64,000 bases of DNA from Prado023 sp963777855 (GTDB lineage Bacteria > Actinomycetota > Actinomycetes > S36-B12 > CAIYMF01). The DNA is taken from contig CAVZRW010000009.1 of the NCBI GenBank assembly GCA_963777855.1, positions 1 to 64,000 on the forward strand, given 5' to 3'. Shown in pieces: positions 10,195 to 22,447 of this stretch; positions within the stretch are counted from its first letter, which is position 1, and each line of letters starts with the position of its first letter. The notes below the pieces were generated by a model, which ran no database searches, was not told where the DNA came from, and saw only the letters and a program-made list of their open reading frames with translations. The position numbers and the translations under genes were made by a program.

Positions 10195-12711
10195 ATGACT
10201 GGGCGCGCACTCCCCGCAGCCGGAGCACGTGTGCCGACCTCGACCTACCGGCTCCAGCTCGGCCCGGACCTCAGCTTCGACGACGTGCGGGCGCGGCTTG
10301 ACTACTACGTGGCCCTCGGGGTCACCGACCTCTACCTGTCGCCGATCCTGCGGGCCGCGCCGGGCTCCACCCACGGCTACGACGTGGTCGACCACGCTCA
10401 CCTCAGCGAGGTCATGGGCGGGCGGCTGGCATTCGAGCGGATGTCCGAGGCCGCTCACGCCCGGGGCCTGGGCATCATCGTGGACGTGGTCCCGAACCAC
10501 ATGGGGATCCCGACCCCGGAGTACCACAATGGGGCCTTCTGGTCGGTGCTCGCCGAGGGGATGGACTCGCCGTACGCCTCCTGGTTCGACATCGACTGGG
10601 CGGCGGGGCGAGGCCGGGTCCTGATGCCCATCCTCGGGGCGAGCGTCGAGGAGGTCCTGAGGACCGGCCAGCTGTCGACGGACACGTTCGCGATCCCGGG
10701 CCACGGCGCCGAGCCCAGGACAGTCCTGCGGTACTACGACCATGTGCTGCCGGTGCGGCGCGGAACCGAGGCCCTGCCCCTGGCTGAGCTGGTGCACCGC
10801 CAGCACTATCGGCTGGCGTTCTGGCGCACCGCCGACACCGAGCTGAACTACCGTCGGTTCTTCGACGTCCGCGCGCTGGCCGCGCTGCGCGTCGAGTCGG
10901 ACGACGTGTTCGACGCCACGCACGCCCTGCTCCTCGAGCTGTTCGGCACCGGGCACATCGACGGGTTCAGGGTCGACCACCCTGACGGGCTGGCCGACCC
11001 GCGCCGGTACTTCGCGCGCATGGCTCGGGCGACCGGTGGGGCGTGGGTGGTGGCCGAGAAGATCCTCGAGGCCGACGAGGAGGTCCCGGCCGAGTGGCAG
11101 GTCGCCGGGACGACGGGCTACGACGCCCTCTGGCGGATCCAGTCGCTGTTCGTGGACCCCGCCGGGGACCACCGCCTGGGCGGCCTCATGGAGGAGCTCA
11201 CCGGGGACGAGCGCGGCGACCTGCCGGGCATGGTCAGGCAGGCCAAGCGCGAGATCGTCGAGACGGTGATGCACGCGGAGGTGGATCGGCTGACCTCCCT
11301 GCTGATCGCCGTGTTCTCGGCTGACGAGCGGCTGCGCGTCCACGCACCCGGCGCCATCCGCGACTGCGCCACAGCCCTGCTCGTGGAACTCGACCGGTAC
11401 CGGGCCTACGTCGTGCCGGGGGAGGCGCCGAGCCGGCTCAGCGAGGACGTGATGACTGCCGCCGCGCGCCGCGCCCGCGACCAGGTGGACCCGCAGCGCC
11501 ACGACACCCTCCGCGTTGTCGTCGACCTGCTCCTGGGCCGGCAGGCCGGCGCCGAGGCGCGCATGGACCCGGCGCGCGCGGAGATGATCATCCGGTTCCA
11601 GCAGGTCACCGGCGCGGTGATGGCCAAGGGCGTCGAGGACACCGCCTTCTACCGGTGGACACACCTGGTCAGCCTGTGCGAGGTCGGGGGAGCCCCCCAG
11701 CGCTTCGCGATCACTCCGGACGCGCTGCACACCTGGGCCCGGGGCGTCTGCTCCTCGACGCCGACCACCATGACCGCGGGGTCGACCCACGACACGAAGC
11801 GCGGTGAGGACGTCCGGGCTCGACTGGGCGTCCTGAGCCAGTTCTCCGCGGAGTGGGTCGAGCTGGTTGGCCGACTGCAGCAGCTCACCGTCGAGTGCCG
11901 GCCCCGCGGTCTCGACGGCAGGTCGGAGAACCTCCTGTGGCAGACACTGGCCGGGACGTGGACCGAGGAGGGCCCCATCGCCTCTGGCCGGCTGGCGGCC
12001 TTCCTGGTCAAGGCCAGCAGGGAGGCCAAGACCTGGACCTCGTGGTCCGACCCGGACCAGGGCGCCGAGGACGCGCTGAGCGACTTCGTCACCTGCGCGG
12101 TGACCGACCCGGACGTGGTCGGTGCCCTGGACGAGTGGGTTGCCCGGACGGCGCCGGCCGTGCGGGCCACCGTCCTCGGGACCAAGCTGGTGCAGCTCAC
12201 CCTGCCGGGGGTGGCCGACGTCTACCAGGGAACCGAATCGCAGGTGATCGCCCTCGTCGACCCCGACAACCGCGGCCCGGTCGACGTGACAGGCCTGGCC
12301 GAGCGGCTGCGCCGGATGGATGCCGGGGCCGGTGCCGTGGCGGATCGGCCGGGTCTCGCCGACGAGAAGCTCGCGGTCACCGCCGCCGCGCTGCGCCTGC
12401 GCCGGGCGATCCCCGGCGCCTTCGTGGGCGCGCGCGCCGGGTACCTGCCCGTGGCCACCTCCACCGCCCACGCCGTCGCGTTCGCCCGGACCGAGGGCCA
12501 CCAGCCTCGGGCGGTCACCCTCGTCAGCCGTCTGACGGCCTCGCTCACCCGATCGGGTGGCTGGCGCGAGCACATCGTCGTCCTGCCCGAGGGCCGGTGG
12601 CGCAACGTCCTGGACGGCCCCGGCGCAGTGCCGATGGACGCCGGACCCCGCGCGCTGGCCCCGATGCTGGGCACCCGCCCGGTGGCACTGCTCGCGACGA
12701 TCGACGGGTAG
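10195..12711 (+). CDS. treY: Maltooligosyl trehalose synthase TreY
   Basis: 838 residues. It isomerises the reducing-end alpha-1,4 bond of maltooligosaccharides to alpha-1,1, the first step of the TreY-TreZ route to trehalose. Visible signatures: PTSTYRLQL at the N-terminus, LYLSPIL and GSTHGYDVVDH, VDVVPNHMG, GFRVDHPDGL (nucleophile Asp about 261), VVAEKIL (acid Glu about 288), and the C-terminal QLTLPGVADVYQGTE. Length and order match the family. It overlaps nothing and ends 21 bases before the convergent glgB. The usual partner treZ is not in the window; the next gene is a branching enzyme. Confidence 0.96.
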   Translation: MTGRALPAAGARVPTSTYRLQLGPDLSFDDVRARLDYYVALGVTDLYLSPILRAAPGSTHGYDVVDHAHLSEVMGGRLAFERMSEAAHARGLGIIVDVVPNHMGIPTPEYHNGAFWSVLAEGMDSPYASWFDIDWAAGRGRVLMPILGASVEEVLRTGQLSTDTFAIPGHGAEPRTVLRYYDHVLPVRRGTEALPLAELVHRQHYRLAFWRTADTELNYRRFFDVRALAALRVESDDVFDATHALLLELFGTGHIDGFRVDHPDGLADPRRYFARMARATGGAWVVAEKILEADEEVPAEWQVAGTTGYDALWRIQSLFVDPAGDHRLGGLMEELTGDERGDLPGMVRQAKREIVETVMHAEVDRLTSLLIAVFSADERLRVHAPGAIRDCATALLVELDRYRAYVVPGEAPSRLSEDVMTAAARRARDQVDPQRHDTLRVVVDLLLGRQAGAEARMDPARAEMIIRFQQVTGAVMAKGVEDTAFYRWTHLVSLCEVGGAPQRFAITPDALHTWARGVCSSTPTTMTAGSTHDTKRGEDVRARLGVLSQFSAEWVELVGRLQQLTVECRPRGLDGRSENLLWQTLAGTWTEEGPIASGRLAAFLVKASREAKTWTSWSDPDQGAEDALSDFVTCAVTDPDVVGALDEWVARTAPAVRATVLGTKLVQLTLPGVADVYQGTESQVIALVDPDNRGPVDVTGLAERLRRMDAGAGAVADRPGLADEKLAVTAAALRLRRAIPGAFVGARAGYLPVATSTAHAVAFARTEGHQPRAVTLVSRLTASLTRSGGWREHIVVLPEGRWRNVLDGPGAVPMDAGPRALAPMLGTRPVALLATIDG

Positions 12712-12732
12712 CGACCTCGGGCGGCGACCCGC

Positions 12733-14629
<1,897 letters not shown>

Positions 14630-14883
14630 CCGAACTCCCTGTCTGGGTGCCCCCGCACCACCATGTCGTCACGGTGCGACAAGCACGGACGACCGGCTCG
14701 GGGGTCCCGGAGGCGACGTCCCTGAAGGCGACCACGCCGCTCACGTGCTTCGTCACGGTCCATCTCGTACCCCGTCGGAGCGCGGCGCGCCCACCTCGAC
14801 CATACCCCGCCCTCAGGTCCGCGATGGCGATGAGTGCCGGTGGTGCCCTGGTCCCGGAACCCACCTCCGGGCAGGATGGGGCC

Positions 14884-15814
14884 ATGGGCGCACGTCGACT
14901 GCGGGTGGCACTGATCGGGCTCGGGGACATCGCCGCCAAGGCCTACCTGCCGGTCCTGGCCGCTGACGCCGGGGTCGAGCCGGTGCTGGTCACCCGCGAC
15001 CCCGGGCGACTGCGCCGCGCTGCAGGCAGCCTGGCGCGTGGACGAGGGGTACGCCACCGTCGAGCAGGCACTGGAATCCGCATCGCCCCTGGACGCGGCC
15101 TTCGTCCACGCCGCCACGCGGGCGCACCCCGGGATCGCTGTGAGGCTGGTCGACGCCGGCGTCCCGGCCTTCATCGACAAGCCTCTGGCGCTCACGGCCC
15201 TCGAGGCTGATGCGGTGATCACCCGGGCACGGGCCGCGGGCGTCAGCCTGGCGGTCTGCTTCAACCGGCGGTTCGCCCCGGCCTACGCCGACGTCCACGG
15301 CTGGGCCGGGCTCGACACGGTGGTGCTGACCAAGAACCGGGTCGGGCTCCCCGACGACCCGCGACTGGTGGTCTTCGACGACTTCGTCCACGTCGTCGAC
15401 ACGCTGCGGTTCCTGGTCGCCCCCGACCCCGACCACGTGCAGGTCGTGGCCCGCCCGGGGGCCGACGGCACCGTGGCGCGCGTGGCCATCACGCTGCGCC
15501 AGCAGGGGCGCCTCGGCATCGGGATCATGGATCGGGACAGCGGGCAGACGATCGAGATCCTCGAGGCGATGGCGCCCGGGCGGGCGCGCACCGTGACCGA
15601 CCTCGTGGACGTGGTCGACCGGGTGGGCGGTGCGGCGCAGCACCGGCAGCCGGACAACTGGGCCCCCGTCGCGCAGCAGCGCGGCTTCACCGCGATGGTC
15701 GGGGCGCTCCTGGAGTCCGTGCGCGCGGGCGAGGTGCTCGACGGCGCCGACGCCCTGGCGACGCACCTGCTGTGCGAGGAGATCCTGGCCCGCGTCGAGG
15801 ACCAGGTGAGCTGA
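14884..15814 (+). CDS. Gfo/Idh/MocA-family oxidoreductase (one frameshift)
   Basis: NAD(P)-dependent sugar or cyclitol dehydrogenase family. From ATG 14884 the N-terminus RLRVALIGLGDIAAKAYLPVL is a Rossmann GxGxxx motif. The frame shifts near 15030 (after AAGSLA) and continues VDEGYATVEQAL. FVHAATRAHPGIAVRL, FIDKPLALT (the conserved Lys-Pro), FNRRFAP and the C-terminal alpha/beta domain follow. About 310 residues joined, slightly short for the family. The substrate cannot be inferred. It stands alone between glgB and a methyltransferase on the other strand. Confidence 0.82.
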
Positions 15815-15856
15815 GCCGGGCCGGGCCCCGGCCCCCCGCGGGCGGCGACTGCACGC

Positions 15857-16495
15857 TCACGGCCGGCTGGACCCCATCAGCGTCCAACTGACCACCGGCA
15901 CGTTCACCAGGGTCTGCTCGACGAGGTCGTCCACGTGGAAACCTGCCCCGGCCAGGGCAGCACGGGTGTCCAGATGGCAACGACAGCCCCCCGCAAGCCG
16001 TGGCCACAGCCCGCCCACGGAGACCGCGCGCTGGAGCCGCTCGGTCCAGCTGCCCGGGGCGGCGCGCACATGCTCCAGGACGCAGACCGTGCCACCGGGA
16101 TGCAGCACGCGTCGGGCCTCGGCGAGCACGTCGCCCACGGAGTCGACCGAGCACAGCACATAGGCGAACAGGACGCTGTCGATGGAGTCGTCGGGCAGGG
16201 GAAGCCGCTCGCCGACCGCATCGACGAGCTCCACCTCGACGCCGCGGGCGCGGGCGGCCCGCACCCGATGCATCGATGCGGCACGCATCGAGGCGCTCGG
16301 CTCGATCGCGACCACCGAGGTGACGGCGGGGGGCAGGTGATCCAGGTCGTGCCCCGGCCCGAGTCCCACGATGAGCAGCCGGCCATGAGCGCCGGCCAGG
16401 ACCGACGAGCGGGCGGGCCCGAGCTCGGAGTGCTCGCCGATCTGGGAGATCACCTCGTAGACCCGGGTGAACAGTGGGTGGTCGTGGGCAGGCAC
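15857..16495 (-). CDS. Class I SAM-dependent methyltransferase
   Basis: 212 residues. It has motif I (LLIVGLGPGHDLDHLP), the acidic residue after strand 2 (VVAIEPSASM), motif III-like LPLPDDSIDSVLFAYVLCSV and ARRVLHPGGTVCVLEHV. This is the Methyltransferase_11/UbiE-like pattern. The C-terminal half contains ACR-type GCRCHLDTRAALAGAGF, seen in small-molecule or phospholipid methyltransferases of this group. The target is unknown. It points towards the oxidoreductase at 14884-15814 (convergent, about 40 bases apart). Confidence 0.8.
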   Translation of the reverse strand: MPAHDHPLFTRVYEVISQIGEHSELGPARSSVLAGAHGRLLIVGLGPGHDLDHLPPAVTSVVAIEPSASMRAASMHRVRAARARGVEVELVDAVGERLPLPDDSIDSVLFAYVLCSVDSVGDVLAEARRVLHPGGTVCVLEHVRAAPGSWTERLQRAVSVGGLWPRLAGGCRCHLDTRAALAGAGFHVDDLVEQTLVNVPVVSWTLMGSSRP

Positions 16496-16644
16496 GGTCC
16501 CCAGTATGGCGGGGGCACCTGCGCCCCCAGTCGCGGGGCGAAGGGGAGCGCCCCGCGGGGCCTGCCCGGTTGCGGTGAATCACCCGAAAGCCTGCTCCGC
16601 CAGCGGCCTTCGCGGGCCCAGCCCGGAGTAGCCTGACTCGCGTC

Positions 16645-18605
16645 ATGGCCCGTGCGCAGAAGCCCCTACGACTCGGCGAGCAGCCCCGAGAGTGGTTTCC
16701 CGTCCGGCGGTGGCTGCCCACCTACGAGCGCCGCTGGCTCAAGGGCGACCTGATCGCCGGGTCGGTGGTGGCCGCGCTGGCCGTGCCGCAGTCGCTCGGG
16801 TACGCCAGCATCGCGGGGCTGCCGGTGCAGGCGGGCCTCTACTCGCTGCCCACCGTCCTGGTCGCCTACGCCCTGCTCGGGTCCTCCCGGCTGCTGATCG
16901 TGGGCCCGGTCTCCACGGTCGCGCTGTTGACCGGGATCCCTCATCGCGGGGTTCGAACCAACCGGCCCGGCCGAGGCGATGGCCCTCGCCTCCGCCATGG
17001 CGATCGCAGCCGGCGTGGTGCTGGTCGTGGCCAGCGCGCTGCACATCGGCTGGGTCGCGGAGTTCCTGTCCAAGCCGATCGTCACAGGGTTCGTGCTGGG
17101 CCTGACGATCCTGGTGATCCTCGGTGAGCTGCCCAACATCCTGGGCATCCCCGGACCGACCACGTCCGACGTCGGTGCGCGCATCACGAACCTCTTCACG
17201 GGCCTGGACGACATCCACCCGCAGACGGTGGTCGTGGGCGTGGTCAGCCTGGCCCTGATGTTCGGCGGCACGAAGCTGGCCCCCAAGGTGCCGTGGGCGC
17301 TGGTCACCCTGGTGGTCGGGCTGGTCGCCTCGAACATCCTCGACCTGGCCGCCGACGGCGTGCGGGTGGTCGGCACCGTGCCCCAGGGACTGCCCACACC
17401 GGCGCTGCCCGGGATCGCGCTGGCCGACTGGGGGCAGGTGCTGCTCGCCGGGGCGGCGGTGGCCTTCGTGGGGCTTGCCGAGGGCCTGAGCGCTGCCCGG
17501 CTCTACGCCACGGAGGACGCCCGGGTCGACGCGAGCCAGGAGCTGCTCGCGGTGGGAGTGGGGAACGTCAGCTCGGGGATCTTCGGCGGGTTCGGCGTCG
17601 CGGGCAGCCTGTCCAAGACCGCCACGGTCGACCGGGCCGGCGGCCGCACGCAGGTGGCCAGCCTGACCACCGCGGGGCTCGCGCTGGCCACGATCCTCGT
17701 GCTGGCGCCGGCCCTGGCCGCCGCTGCCCAAGGCGACCCTGTCGGCCATCGTGATCCACGCGGTGTGGGGGCTGCTGGACTTCGCCTCCATGCGCCGGTA
17801 CGCGTACCTGCGCAGGAACGACGTGATCGCGGCGACTGTGGCCGCGCTCGGAGTGCTCGTCCTCGGCCCGCTGCAGGGCCTGGTGCTGGCCATCGTCCTG
17901 TCGGTGTTCGGCCTGGTCTACCGCTCGAGCCGGGTGGACGTCGAGGTCATGGGCCGGATCCCGGGGGAGAAGGCCGGCTGGGGTGGGATGCGCAACCACC
18001 CGGAGCGTCGGCCGGTGAAGGGGATCCTCGTGCTGCGCGTGGACGTGCCCCTGTTCTGGGTGAACTCGGCCTCGATCAAGGACGCGATCCTGGCCCGGGT
18101 CGACGGTGCCCGCAAGTGGGTGGACGAGGACATCGTGGCCGTCGTCGTCGACATCGAGGGCACCAACCAGATCGACACCACCACGATCGACATGCTCGAG
18201 TCGCTGCTGGCCGCGCTGCGGGTGCGCTGCGTGGACCTCTACCTCGTGCGGGTGATGTACCCGGTGCGGGTGATCCTGCGCAGGGCGGGGTTCGTGGCCA
18301 AGATCGGCGAGGACCACATGTGGCACACGATCAGCCAGGGGGTGCGTGAGGCCCGGATCCACTACGGGCTCAAGGAGGGCGTGGTCGACGCCTCCGGGGG
18401 GTACGACAGCGAGGCCGAGGAGCACGAGCCGCGGATCGTGCCCACGTACTTCGCGGCGTACCGGGCGCAGGTCGAGGCGGGTGACGGCCAGGGCCAGGCG
18501 GACGCGGGGCCGGGGCAGGGGTCGGAGGACGGCGACGGGCCCCCAGGCGACGAGCCCGAGCCGACGAGGGCAGGGGCCGGGGCCGACGGACCGGTGAGGT
18601 CGTAG
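16645..18605 (+). CDS. SulP-family anion transporter with STAS domain (two frameshifts)
   Basis: Inner-membrane transporter of the sulfate permease family (sulfate, bicarbonate or other anions). ATG 16645 leads into WLKGDLIAGSVVAALAVPQSLGYASIAGLPVQAGLY, the classic first SulP helices. Breaks near 16937 (after VSTVALLTG) and near 17730 (after LAPALA) interrupt it; the protein resumes each time in a new frame. QELLAVGVGNVSSGIFGGF and SLSKTATVDRAGGRTQVAS are conserved SulP motifs. A C-terminal STAS domain (VVVDIEGTNQIDTTTIDML) ends with a Gly/Asp/Glu-rich tail. About 650 residues joined. A second SulP gene lies 2.5 kb on, on the other strand. Confidence 0.87.
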
Positions 18606-18677
18606 TGCCGGGCGCACGAGGCAGGGCGGCGTCCCCCGGGCACCCCCGGTCGCCCCGCAGCCCCTAGGGTCACGGCC

Positions 18678-19232
18678 ATGAGCCAGCCGCAGCGCACGTA
18701 CCTGCTCGTCGACGGCGAGAACATCGACGCGACGCTGGGCAACATCCTGGGCCACCGCCCGAACCCGGAGGAGCGGCCGCGCTGGGATCGGCTCCTGGCC
18801 TATGTCGAGGCCCGCTGGGCCCAGCCGGTCACCGGGCTGTTCTTCCTCGCCGCGAACGGCGACCTGCCGCACCAGTTCGTCCAGGCGCTGATCGCGATGG
18901 GGTTCCGTCCGATCCCCCTGTCCGGCGGCCCGCAGGAGAAGGTGGTGGACATCGCCATCCAGCGCACGTTGGAGGCGCTCGCCGACCGCCCGGGCGACGT
19001 GGTGCTGGCCAGCCATGACGGGGACTTCCTGCCCCAGCTCGAGGGGATCTGCGACGGCCGACGGGTGGCGGCCGTCGGGTTCCCCGAGTTCCGCAACCGC
19101 GGATTCCAGGCCCTCGCCGGCAAGGGCCTGGAGCTGCTCGACCTCGAGCACGACGTGAAGGCGTTCAACGTGCGCCTGCCGCGCGTGCGGATCATCCCGA
19201 TCGCCGAGTTCGACCCCCTGGAGTTCCTCTGA
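18678..19232 (+). CDS. NYN-domain (PIN-like) protein
   Basis: 184 residues. The NYN/LabA fold is a predicted metal-dependent RNase related to PIN domains. Visible acidic sites: LLVDGENIDATL near the N-terminus, EKVVDIAIQRTLEAL in the middle and VVLASHDGDFLPQLEGI, which fits the usual set of catalytic aspartates. The rest (FFLAANGDLPHQFVQAL, VGFPEFRNRGFQALA) matches small single-domain members. It lies between two SulP genes. Its last 41 bases overlap the 3' end of the minus-strand SulP frame, although that SulP tail is doubtful. Confidence 0.83.
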   Translation: MSQPQRTYLLVDGENIDATLGNILGHRPNPEERPRWDRLLAYVEARWAQPVTGLFFLAANGDLPHQFVQALIAMGFRPIPLSGGPQEKVVDIAIQRTLEALADRPGDVVLASHDGDFLPQLEGICDGRRVAAVGFPEFRNRGFQALAGKGLELLDLEHDVKAFNVRLPRVRIIPIAEFDPLEFL

Positions 19233-21153
19233 CGCGGCCACCGGCGCGCAGGTGGGTTCGCGCAGGTGTCGTGCCGCGCAGGCGCCGGGCTACTCCGGGA
19301 CCGTTCCAGCGGCCTCGGCCACGTCGATCCCCGGAGACCTCGCGGACCGCCGCGCGCACGGTGGCGAACCGGTCGTCCGGGCCGATCACGTCGCCGAGGC
19401 CGAACCGGTCGATCTGGTCGACGAAGGTGCTGCGCGCCCGGGCCACCACGAACCGGATCCCGCGATCGGCGAGGTCCTGGATCACCTCGCGCAGCACCTG
19501 GGCCGCCGAGGAGTCCAGGTGGGTGACCGCCTCGGCGTCCAGGACCACGGCGTGCACGGTGGTCGGGTTGGCGTTGATGGCCTCCTCGACCCGGGCGCGG
19601 AAGTAGTGCGCGTTGGCGAAGAACAGCCGATCGTCGATGCGGTAGGCGACGACCCCGGGGACGAGCAGGCCCTCGCGGTCCTTCTCGAGGTCGACGAACC
19701 GGCCGTGCCGGGCGCTCCACCCGAGCACGGCGTCACGGGGCTGGGCGCTGCGGCTCGCCACGTCGACCAGCGACAGCAGGACCGCCAGGAGCAGCGAGGG
19801 CAGCAGGCCCACGGTCAGCATGCCCATCACGGTCACGGCCGCGATGAGCAGCTCGCTGCGCGAGCCGGAGGCCAGGGCTCGCCATGCGGGCAGGTCGATG
19901 AGGCGCAGCGCGGCGAAGATGATCACCGCGGCCAGCACGGAGCGGGGCAGCAGGGCCAGGGCTGGGGTCAGCAGCAGCAGGACGATCACGACGGTGGCCG
20001 CCTGGACGAGGCTCACCACCTGGGTGCGGCCGCCCAGGCCGGCGTTGACCGCCGAGCGGGAGCCGCTGGAACCCAGCGGGAACGACTGCGAGAGCCCCGC
20101 GGCCAGGTTGTGCGCCCCGAGCGCGAGCAGCTCCTGGTCGGCGTCCACGGTCGTGCCCGTGGTCGAGGCGAGGCTGCGCGCGGTCAGGATGGCGTCGGAG
20201 AACGCGACCACGGCGATCGCCGCCGCGCCCGGGACCATCGCGACTGCGTCCTCCCAGCCCACCGACGGCCACGCCAGCCGGGGCAGGCCGGGCGGGATCG
20301 CGCCGATGACGGCCACGCCCTGGGCCGCGAGGTCGCGGGCCCACGACAGGGTGATCATGGCGGCGGTCAGGACGAGCAGCATCGGGAAGCGCGGGGCCCA
20401 GCGAGCGCCGGCCAGAAGGATCAGCAGGCTCGTGACGCCGATGGAGACGGTGTTCCAGTGCACGCCGCCCAGGACGTTGCTGACGAATGAGCCGTACTGC
20501 TGCAACGGCGTGTAGCCCTCGACCTCGACGCCGAGCAGGACGCCGATCTGGCCGGCGATCAGCGTCAGGCCCAGGCCGGTGAGGAAGCCGAGCAGGACGG
20601 CGGAGGAGAAGTAGTCGGCGATCCACCCGAGGCGGGCCAGGCGGGCCAGCGCGAAGACAACCGCCACCAGCAGGGCGAGCATGGCCGCGAGAGCCGGGTA
20701 GTCGGCGGGGTCGTCGCTGACCGCGCCGAGCACGGGGGCGACCATCAGGGCGGCCGTGGTGGTCGGCCCGACCATCAGGACCCGGGAGGAGCCCAGCGCC
20801 GCATAGACCATCAGCGGCAGCACGAGGCCGTAGAGCCCGGCCACCACCGGCAGCCCGGCGGTCTGCGCGTAGGCCATCGCCTGGGGCACCGCGAGGGCGG
20901 CGATCACCACCCCGGCGAGCAGGTCCCCGCGCAGGCTGGAGTAGCCGTGCAGCTGGCCGACGAGGGGCACGAGGTGCCAGCGGGAGGCGGCCCGCTTCGG
21001 GGCCACGAACACCGGTCCGCGGGCCGGGACCGGAACCGCGGGCTCGGGGCGGGCGGGTGCGGCCGGCGCAGAGTCGGGCGCAGGGTCGTCCGGTCGGGTC
21101 GGGAGGGCGTCGGCGGGTCCCGTGTCGGGCTGTGTCCCGTCCCGGTCGTCCAC
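19192..21153 (-). CDS. SulP-family anion transporter with STAS domain
   Basis: 653 codons from GTG 21153. A 45-residue Pro/Ala-rich cytoplasmic leader precedes LRGDLLAGVVIAALAVPQAMAYAQTAGLPVVAGLY. The 10-12 membrane segments and QELLALGAHNLAAGLSQSFPLGSSGSRSAVN are SulP signatures. The STAS domain (VVLDAEAVTHLDSSAAQVLREV) retains the Asp-Ser phosphorylation-type motif. The last 50 or so residues (after AAVREVSG) are Arg/Gly-rich and unlike the family, so the true stop was probably lost by a base error near 19330. Paralogous to the SulP gene at 16645 but clearly diverged. Confidence 0.9.
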   Translation of the reverse strand: MDDRDGTQPDTGPADALPTRPDDPAPDSAPAAPARPEPAVPVPARGPVFVAPKRAASRWHLVPLVGQLHGYSSLRGDLLAGVVIAALAVPQAMAYAQTAGLPVVAGLYGLVLPLMVYAALGSSRVLMVGPTTTAALMVAPVLGAVSDDPADYPALAAMLALLVAVVFALARLARLGWIADYFSSAVLLGFLTGLGLTLIAGQIGVLLGVEVEGYTPLQQYGSFVSNVLGGVHWNTVSIGVTSLLILLAGARWAPRFPMLLVLTAAMITLSWARDLAAQGVAVIGAIPPGLPRLAWPSVGWEDAVAMVPGAAAIAVVAFSDAILTARSLASTTGTTVDADQELLALGAHNLAAGLSQSFPLGSSGSRSAVNAGLGGRTQVVSLVQAATVVIVLLLLTPALALLPRSVLAAVIIFAALRLIDLPAWRALASGSRSELLIAAVTVMGMLTVGLLPSLLLAVLLSLVDVASRSAQPRDAVLGWSARHGRFVDLEKDREGLLVPGVVAYRIDDRLFFANAHYFRARVEEAINANPTTVHAVVLDAEAVTHLDSSAAQVLREVIQDLADRGIRFVVARARSTFVDQIDRFGLGDVIGPDDRFATVRAAVREVSGDRRGRGRWNGPGVARRLRGTTPARTHLRAGGRVRGTPGGRTRRSG

Positions 21154-21199
21154 CCGCCCTCACCGCCTCACGCCGTGCCCCGCGGCAGCGTAGCGAGGA

Positions 21200-22447
21200 T
21201 CAGCCGGTCGGGTCCGGGTGAGCGGCGTCGGCCGGGGAGGTTCGGCCCTCCGTTCGGCCCTCCGTTCGTCCCTTGCGCAGGCCCGCATCGAAGCCGGCCA
21301 TGGCACCCAGCGACACCCCGATCGTGGGCAGCACGAACCACAACATCACCGCGGAGTAGGCGGGTAGGCGCTCGTGGTCGGTGGCGTTGAGAAGCAGGTA
21401 CAGGGTGTAGGCGGCGTAGAGCCCCACGAACAGGGCTCCCTCCCACCGGCGGATCTCGAAGCCGGTGTAGATCACCGGCAGCAGGGCGACCGACGCCGCG
21501 ATCATGATCGGCATGTCGACGCGCACGGCCGACTGCGCGACCGGGATGCCGGCGGGGGCCAGCAGGCTGCTCACGCCCAGGACCGCGCCGATGTTGAAGA
21601 TGCAGCTGCCCACCGCGTTGCCGACCGCCATCTCGCGCTGCCCGCGCATCGCAGCGATGACCGTGGTCGCCAGCTCGGGCAGTGACGTTCCGATGGCCAC
21701 GACGGTCAGGCCGATGACCATCTCGGGGATGCCCAGCTCGGTGGCGATGCGGGTCGCACCCTCGACCAGCCACCCGCCGCCGACCACGAGCAGCGCAACG
21801 CCGAGCACCACCAGCAGGAGGTTGCGCACGTGGCGTCCGGCTGTGGCCGGCGGGAGGTCGGGGGCCGGCGGGAGGTCGGGGGCCGGCGGGAGGTCGGGGG
21901 TCGCCGGACCCCCGGCGCCGACGGTGAGCTCTGTCGGATCGTGCGCCTGCCCGCGCCGGCCCATCATCACCGCGGTGGCCACGTAGGCCACCAGGCAGGC
22001 GAACAGCAGCGCACCATTGGCCCGGCCGATGAGGCCGTCCAGGCTCACGAGCAGCAGCAGGACGCCCATCCCCACCATGACCGGCACGTCCACCCGCACG
22101 AGCTGGGTGCGCACCACCAGCGGTCCGATCAGCGCCGCGATCCCGAGCACCAGCAGCACGTTGGCGATGTTGGAGCCCACGACATTGCCCACGGCCAGGT
22201 CGGGGCTGCCGTCGGCGACCGCCCGCAGGGTGACAGCCAGCTCGGGAGCCGACGTCGCGAAGGCCACCACCGTGAGGCCGACCACCAGTGGCGACATGCC
22301 CAGGGCCGTGGCCAGCTCCCCGGCGCCGCGCACGAGCAGCTCTCCGCCGGCGACGAGCAGCACGAATCCGGCGATCAGCAGTCCCACGGTGGCGAGGTCC
22401 ACGAGGCCTGAAGGTAGTGGCAGAGGCCCCGTCATGCCCGGGCTCAT
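21200..22447 (-). CDS. Calcium/sodium antiporter (CaCA family, YrbG-like)
   Basis: Exports Ca2+ or another cation against Na+ or H+ across the inner membrane. The two inverted alpha-repeats are clear: GLTVVAFATSAPELAVTL with GNVVGSNIANVLLVLG, and GLTVVAIGTSLPELATTV with GNAVGSCIFNIGAVLG. ATG 22447 (MSPGMTG...) precedes the first hydrophobic segment; ATG 22435 is an alternative. The central loop holds a short repeated APDLPP segment. An extra pair of C-terminal helices (YSAVMLWFVLPTIGVSLGAM) and a TEGR-repeat tail follow. About 415 residues. Intact. Confidence 0.92.
   Translation of the reverse strand: MSPGMTGPLPLPSGLVDLATVGLLIAGFVLLVAGGELLVRGAGELATALGMSPLVVGLTVVAFATSAPELAVTLRAVADGSPDLAVGNVVGSNIANVLLVLGIAALIGPLVVRTQLVRVDVPVMVGMGVLLLLVSLDGLIGRANGALLFACLVAYVATAVMMGRRGQAHDPTELTVGAGGPATPDLPPAPDLPPAPDLPPATAGRHVRNLLLVVLGVALLVVGGGWLVEGATRIATELGIPEMVIGLTVVAIGTSLPELATTVIAAMRGQREMAVGNAVGSCIFNIGAVLGVSSLLAPAGIPVAQSAVRVDMPIMIAASVALLPVIYTGFEIRRWEGALFVGLYAAYTLYLLLNATDHERLPAYSAVMLWFVLPTIGVSLGAMAGFDAGLRKGRTEGRTEGRTSPADAAHPDPTG
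21846..21900 (-). repeat. 18-bp tandem repeat (three copies) inside the antiporter loop
   Basis: Three copies of GCCGGCGGGAGGTCGGGG in plus-strand orientation encode DLPPAP repeats in the cytoplasmic loop between the two halves of the antiporter. The length is a multiple of three, so the frame is kept. A smaller 12-bp repeat (TTCGGCCCTCCG) codes TEGR repeats near the 3' end at about 21240-21270. Confidence 0.8.

Noticed and set aside
7947..10196. Very long minus-strand open frame continuing the hydrolase upstream
   Set aside because: It is antisense to glgX, has no domain similarity, and the hydrolase has a clear lipoprotein start at 7946. High GC keeps the antisense frame free of stops.
10117..12573. 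818-codon minus-strand frame over treY
   Set aside because: Antisense of a convincing treY; low-complexity Gly/Arg/Val/His composition typical of reversed GC-rich genes.
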